Positions 5,200 to 7,422 of a stretch of 7,422 nt of DNA are shown here, one piece after another. The number at the start of each line of letters is the position of its first letter. Position 1 is the first letter of the stretch. The stretch is taken from assembly GCA_011522945.1 (NCBI GenBank), contig WTHY01000069.1, forward strand, positions 1 through 7,422, read 5' to 3'. Under the pieces are notes generated by a model that was not told the origin of the DNA, did not search any database, and saw nothing but the letters and a program-made list of their open reading frames with translations. Made by a program: the position numbers and the translations under genes. This stretch comes from Alphaproteobacteria bacterium (lineage in GTDB: Bacteria; Pseudomonadota; Alphaproteobacteria; Puniceispirillales; Puniceispirillaceae).

Positions 5200-6540
5200 T
5201 TAGTTGCGCGTTTTACGAGACCCAAATTTCAGGCTATTCAATTTATCTTGAACTGCATAACGTGCATTTACAAAGGGCAAAAACCAAGGCTCACCATCAT
5301 AGAACGGAATTTGTGGCGGCGGCTTCCCATCATAGAGTTGGCTGAAAATACTAGGTGCATTCGTCTGACCTAATGCAGTTTGTGCTGCCTTCTTGCCAAG
5401 CCAGCGTGCCCAAACCGTCCCTGATCCTCCATAACCGCCAACATAGGTGATGTCATCCTTGTCAAAAATTGTTGGTAAATATGTTCTGTTAAATGCCACA
5501 TTGCCAAGCCAGCAATAGTCCACAGCCACATCTGAGAGACTTGGGAACATAGCTGCCAGCATGCGCCTAAGATAGTGGATCGACTTATCTGACGGTATCA
5601 GCCGATCAAAACTCCGTGCCCCTAACAAAATTCTTGTTCCATCTGGCGTAGGTCTGAAATAGCAGGAGAGCTTGGCTGTGTTTCCATATAAGCGTAGCCC
5701 AGGCATTAACGACTTAACACGTGCCGTACCAAGCCGTTCTGTCACCATAATGCAGCTCTGCACAGGGACTAGGCGACGGCGGAGAAAATGGCCAAAAGAT
5801 GGCTTGCGTCCTGTGTAGGCATTTGTAGCCACTATGACCTTTTGTGCTCGCACGGCACCGCGGGCTGTTATTAGGCATTTAACACCACCACCCAAACTGG
5901 CTATTTCTTGCACCTCAGTGTTCGCTTCAATTTGTACACCGGCTTTTAAGACAATTTTTAACAAGGCAGAAAAAAATTTGCCTGGGTGATATCCAGCCAT
6001 ATCACGTCGTAAAGTGCCGCCATAAAACCGATCTGTCTGGATTTCCGATGTCAGTTCATGCGCCTCGACCAGAGACACATCAATGCCGGGAATTGCCTGA
6101 AGCGCACTAATCTCACGCTTCATAGAATCGAAATCAGCTGGAGATAATGCGCCGGTAAAGTGCCCCGCCTGCCGGTAGTCGCACTGAATGTCATGCTGCG
6201 TGATAAAGCTTGCAAGATCCTCACGAGCAATGGCTGCCTCGCCATAGACAGAATCAGCATTTTCTAAACCAAATTCTTTTGCCAGAACAGAATGCGGTAT
6301 GCGCAGATGCCCACTGCAAATGCCACCATTTCGTGTGGAGGCCGCCCTGCCAGGTTGCCCTTCATCAAACAAGATAACTGATAAGCCAGCTTCAGCTGCT
6401 GTTAAGGCTGCCGACATTCCAGCAAAACCACCCCCAACAACAGCCAAATCAACCTCGGATGGCAGAGCAGTATTTTCTGGCGCCGCAAGACTATCTTTTA
6501 TATCCCACCAATAAGGAAAATTTTTCTCGTGCTTAATCAT
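5200..6540 (-). CDS. FAD-dependent oxidoreductase, DAO family (PuuB/OrdL-like amine or amino-acid oxidase)
   Basis: A complete 446-residue flavoprotein of the D-amino-acid oxidase fold. Residues 32-60 form the Rossmann FAD-binding unit: VVGGGFAGMSAA (34-45) with the GxGxxG glycines, ending in the acidic FDE (58-60) that binds the ribose. STRNGGICSGHL (68-79) matches the second FAD-contact region of the PuuB/OrdL group. VIVATNAYTG (235-244) is the second conserved nucleotide-side strand. GGYGGSGTVWARWLGKKAA (368-386) is the C-terminal FAD contact. There is no signal peptide or membrane span, so it is cytosolic. Relatives oxidise amines or amino acids such as gamma-glutamylputrescine with release of H2O2, but substrate cannot be read from sequence. 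No Shine-Dalgarno precedes the ATG at 6540. It runs divergently from the FAD-linked dehydrogenase at 6740. The family is sure, the substrate is not. Confidence 0.85.
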   Translation of the reverse strand: MIKHEKNFPYWWDIKDSLAAPENTALPSEVDLAVVGGGFAGMSAALTAAEAGLSVILFDEGQPGRAASTRNGGICSGHLRIPHSVLAKEFGLENADSVYGEAAIAREDLASFITQHDIQCDYRQAGHFTGALSPADFDSMKREISALQAIPGIDVSLVEAHELTSEIQTDRFYGGTLRRDMAGYHPGKFFSALLKIVLKAGVQIEANTEVQEIASLGGGVKCLITARGAVRAQKVIVATNAYTGRKPSFGHFLRRRLVPVQSCIMVTERLGTARVKSLMPGLRLYGNTAKLSCYFRPTPDGTRILLGARSFDRLIPSDKSIHYLRRMLAAMFPSLSDVAVDYCWLGNVAFNRTYLPTIFDKDDITYVGGYGGSGTVWARWLGKKAAQTALGQTNAPSIFSQLYDGKPPPQIPFYDGEPWFLPFVNARYAVQDKLNSLKFGSRKTRN

Positions 6541-6548
6541 AGTATGAG

Positions 6549-6576
6549 ATTAACGCTGACAGTTTTATATTCGCAA
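6549..6576 (-). promoter_or_regulatory. Possible promoter of the flavoprotein gene, close to a leaderless start
   Basis: TTGCGA (6576-6571), 16 bases and GTTAAT (6554-6549) on the minus strand give four of six matches at each box. Initiation about 7 bases downstream would fall at or next to the ATG at 6540, which has no ribosome-binding site. An alternative -10, TATAAA (6569-6564), would leave a leader of about 17 bases. Both are weak. Confidence 0.25.
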
Positions 6577-6605
6577 GCTTGTCATGCATCTGCTCTATAT
6601 ATTTT

Positions 6606-6614
6606 TGCTATAGT
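6606..6614 (+). promoter_or_regulatory. Extended -10 promoter candidate for the D-lactate dehydrogenase gene
   Basis: TGCTATAGT has the TGn extension followed by TATAGT, five of six matches to the -10 consensus, in a T/A-rich tract (6593-6614). No good -35 lies at 16-18 bases, which extended -10 promoters tolerate. Transcription would start near 6621, giving a leader of about 120 bases. The rest of the 199-base divergent spacer shows no gene that I can support. Confidence 0.35.
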
Positions 6615-6739
6615 GTCATTTTATGAAAGAGCCGCTTGATTTTTTCATGCGCGCCGTCAGATTGTAAGTTAGTGTGAAGCACAAACAATTTTGCCCGGAC
6701 AAGACATAAGCCAGAACCAACTAAAACTTCGAGATACGC

Positions 6740-7422
6740 ATGACACCAGACGCTATTCAATCTGCCATTCAAGAGGCCCGCACCTTACTTGGGGACAGAC
6801 TGTCTACAGGCCCTTCTATTTTGGAAGCCCACAGCCATGATGAGGCCTATTCTGCCCCTGCCATGCCTGATGCTGTGGCCTTTCCAAATAGTACAGAAGA
6901 AGTCTCAGCTCTGGTAAAAATATGTGCGAAGCACAAATGCCCTATTGTGCCTTTTGGCATTGGCACATCACTTGAGGGCCATGTTGTGCCTTTAAAGGGA
7001 GGCATCTCAGTTGATACAAGCCATATGAATAAGGTTCTGGAAATCCATGAAAGCGACATGGATGCTGTTGTTGAGCCTGGCGTTAGCCGGAAACAGTTAA
7101 ATGAGGCATTACGTGGTACTGGCCTAATGTTTACTGTTGACCCTGGTGCTGATGCCACGATAGGCGGTATGACAGCTACCAGAGCCTCTGGTACGAATAC
7201 GGTGCGTTATGGAACGATGCGTGAAAATGTCATGGCCCTTGAGGTGGTCTTGCCAGACGGCCAGATCATAGAAACAGGCACAAGAGCACGCAAATCTTCT
7301 GCTGGATATGATTTGACCAGACTATTTGTTGGCTCAGAAGGTACGCTTGGCATTATAACCAAAATTACAGTGAAACTTTTTGGACAGCCAGAACATATTG
7401 CAGCAGCCACCTGCAGTTTTGA
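6740..7422 (+). CDS. FAD-linked D-lactate/D-2-hydroxyacid dehydrogenase, N-terminal 227 residues (3' part outside window)
   Basis: The start of an FAD-binding oxidase of the vanillyl-alcohol oxidase fold, closest in feel to LDHD-type D-lactate dehydrogenase (cytochrome), which oxidises D-lactate or other D-2-hydroxyacids and passes electrons to the respiratory chain. The FAD domain begins at about 43. Visible motifs are PIVPFGIGTSLEG (68-80), AVVEPGVSRKQLNEALR (109-125), VDPGADATIGGMTATRASGT (133-152), followed by NTVRYGTMREN, and GYDLTRLFVGSEGTLGIIT (189-207), all lining the flavin. The FAD-linked C-terminal domain with the catalytic region lies beyond the edge. The ATG at 6740 is the first start after an in-frame TAA at 6722-6724. 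GAGA 5 bases upstream is a weak ribosome-binding site. GlcD-like glycolate oxidase or alkylglycerone-phosphate synthase relatives are less likely given the LDHD-type motifs. Confidence 0.9.
   Translation, partial: MTPDAIQSAIQEARTLLGDRLSTGPSILEAHSHDEAYSAPAMPDAVAFPNSTEEVSALVKICAKHKCPIVPFGIGTSLEGHVVPLKGGISVDTSHMNKVLEIHESDMDAVVEPGVSRKQLNEALRGTGLMFTVDPGADATIGGMTATRASGTNTVRYGTMRENVMALEVVLPDGQIIETGTRARKSSAGYDLTRLFVGSEGTLGIITKITVKLFGQPEHIAAATCSF

Noticed and set aside
6623..6667. A 14-codon ORF (MKEPLDFFMRAVRL) in the divergent spacer, considered as a leader peptide
   Set aside because: It has no ribosome-binding site, no run of regulatory codons and no attenuator hairpin after it; chance is the simpler explanation.
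1..7422. CRISPR arrays, insertion sequences, attachment sites or other signs of a mobile system
   Set aside because: I see no regularly spaced repeats, transposase-like frames, terminal inverted repeats or target duplications; the genes are housekeeping or metabolic.

Overview
This window looks like a chromosomal segment of an alphaproteobacterium. The RpoB N-terminal half and the ribosomal proteins L1, L10, L11 and L7/L12 read like alphaproteobacterial family members. The gene order secE-nusG-rplK-rplA-rplJ-rplL-rpoB is the standard bacterial one. Base composition is moderate, without the strong G/C bias at third positions seen in many soil alphaproteobacteria. A marine lineage such as SAR116 is possible, but that is only a guess from composition and protein flavour.

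Positions 1-4900 hold the transcription/translation operon on the minus strand, so it is read from right to left: secE (4900-4703), nusG (4657-4127), rplK (4049-3618), rplA (3616-2927), rplJ (2673-2164), rplL (2094-1717) and rpoB (from 1499, running off the left edge). All genes are intact except rpoB, which is cut by the window edge after residue 499. Gaps between genes are 45, 77, 1, 253, 69 and 217 bases. The three longest (rplA-rplJ, rplL-rpoB, nusG-rplK) all contain clear inverted repeats, at the places where L10, attenuation/processing and L1 control act in well-studied bacteria. The 253-base rplJ leader can fold into a helix with a purine-rich internal loop, resembling the L10-binding kink-turn leader.

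Positions 4901-5199 are a non-coding stretch upstream of secE with several inverted repeats and only weak promoter candidates. The tRNA-Trp gene (often preceded by tuf) that commonly sits before secE is not here.

Positions 5200-7422 hold two flavoenzyme genes arranged head to head around a 199-base divergent spacer. One is a complete DAO-fold FAD oxidoreductase of the PuuB/OrdL type (minus strand, 6540-5200). The other is a 5' partial FAD-linked D-lactate/D-2-hydroxyacid dehydrogenase (plus strand, from 6740 to the right edge). They are metabolic genes with no evident tie to the ribosomal operon apart from position.

The proteins are all recognisable family members, and I see no evidence for an undescribed multi-gene system. 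The points worth checking lie in the non-coding RNA-level architecture of the operon and in the divergent flavoenzyme pair.
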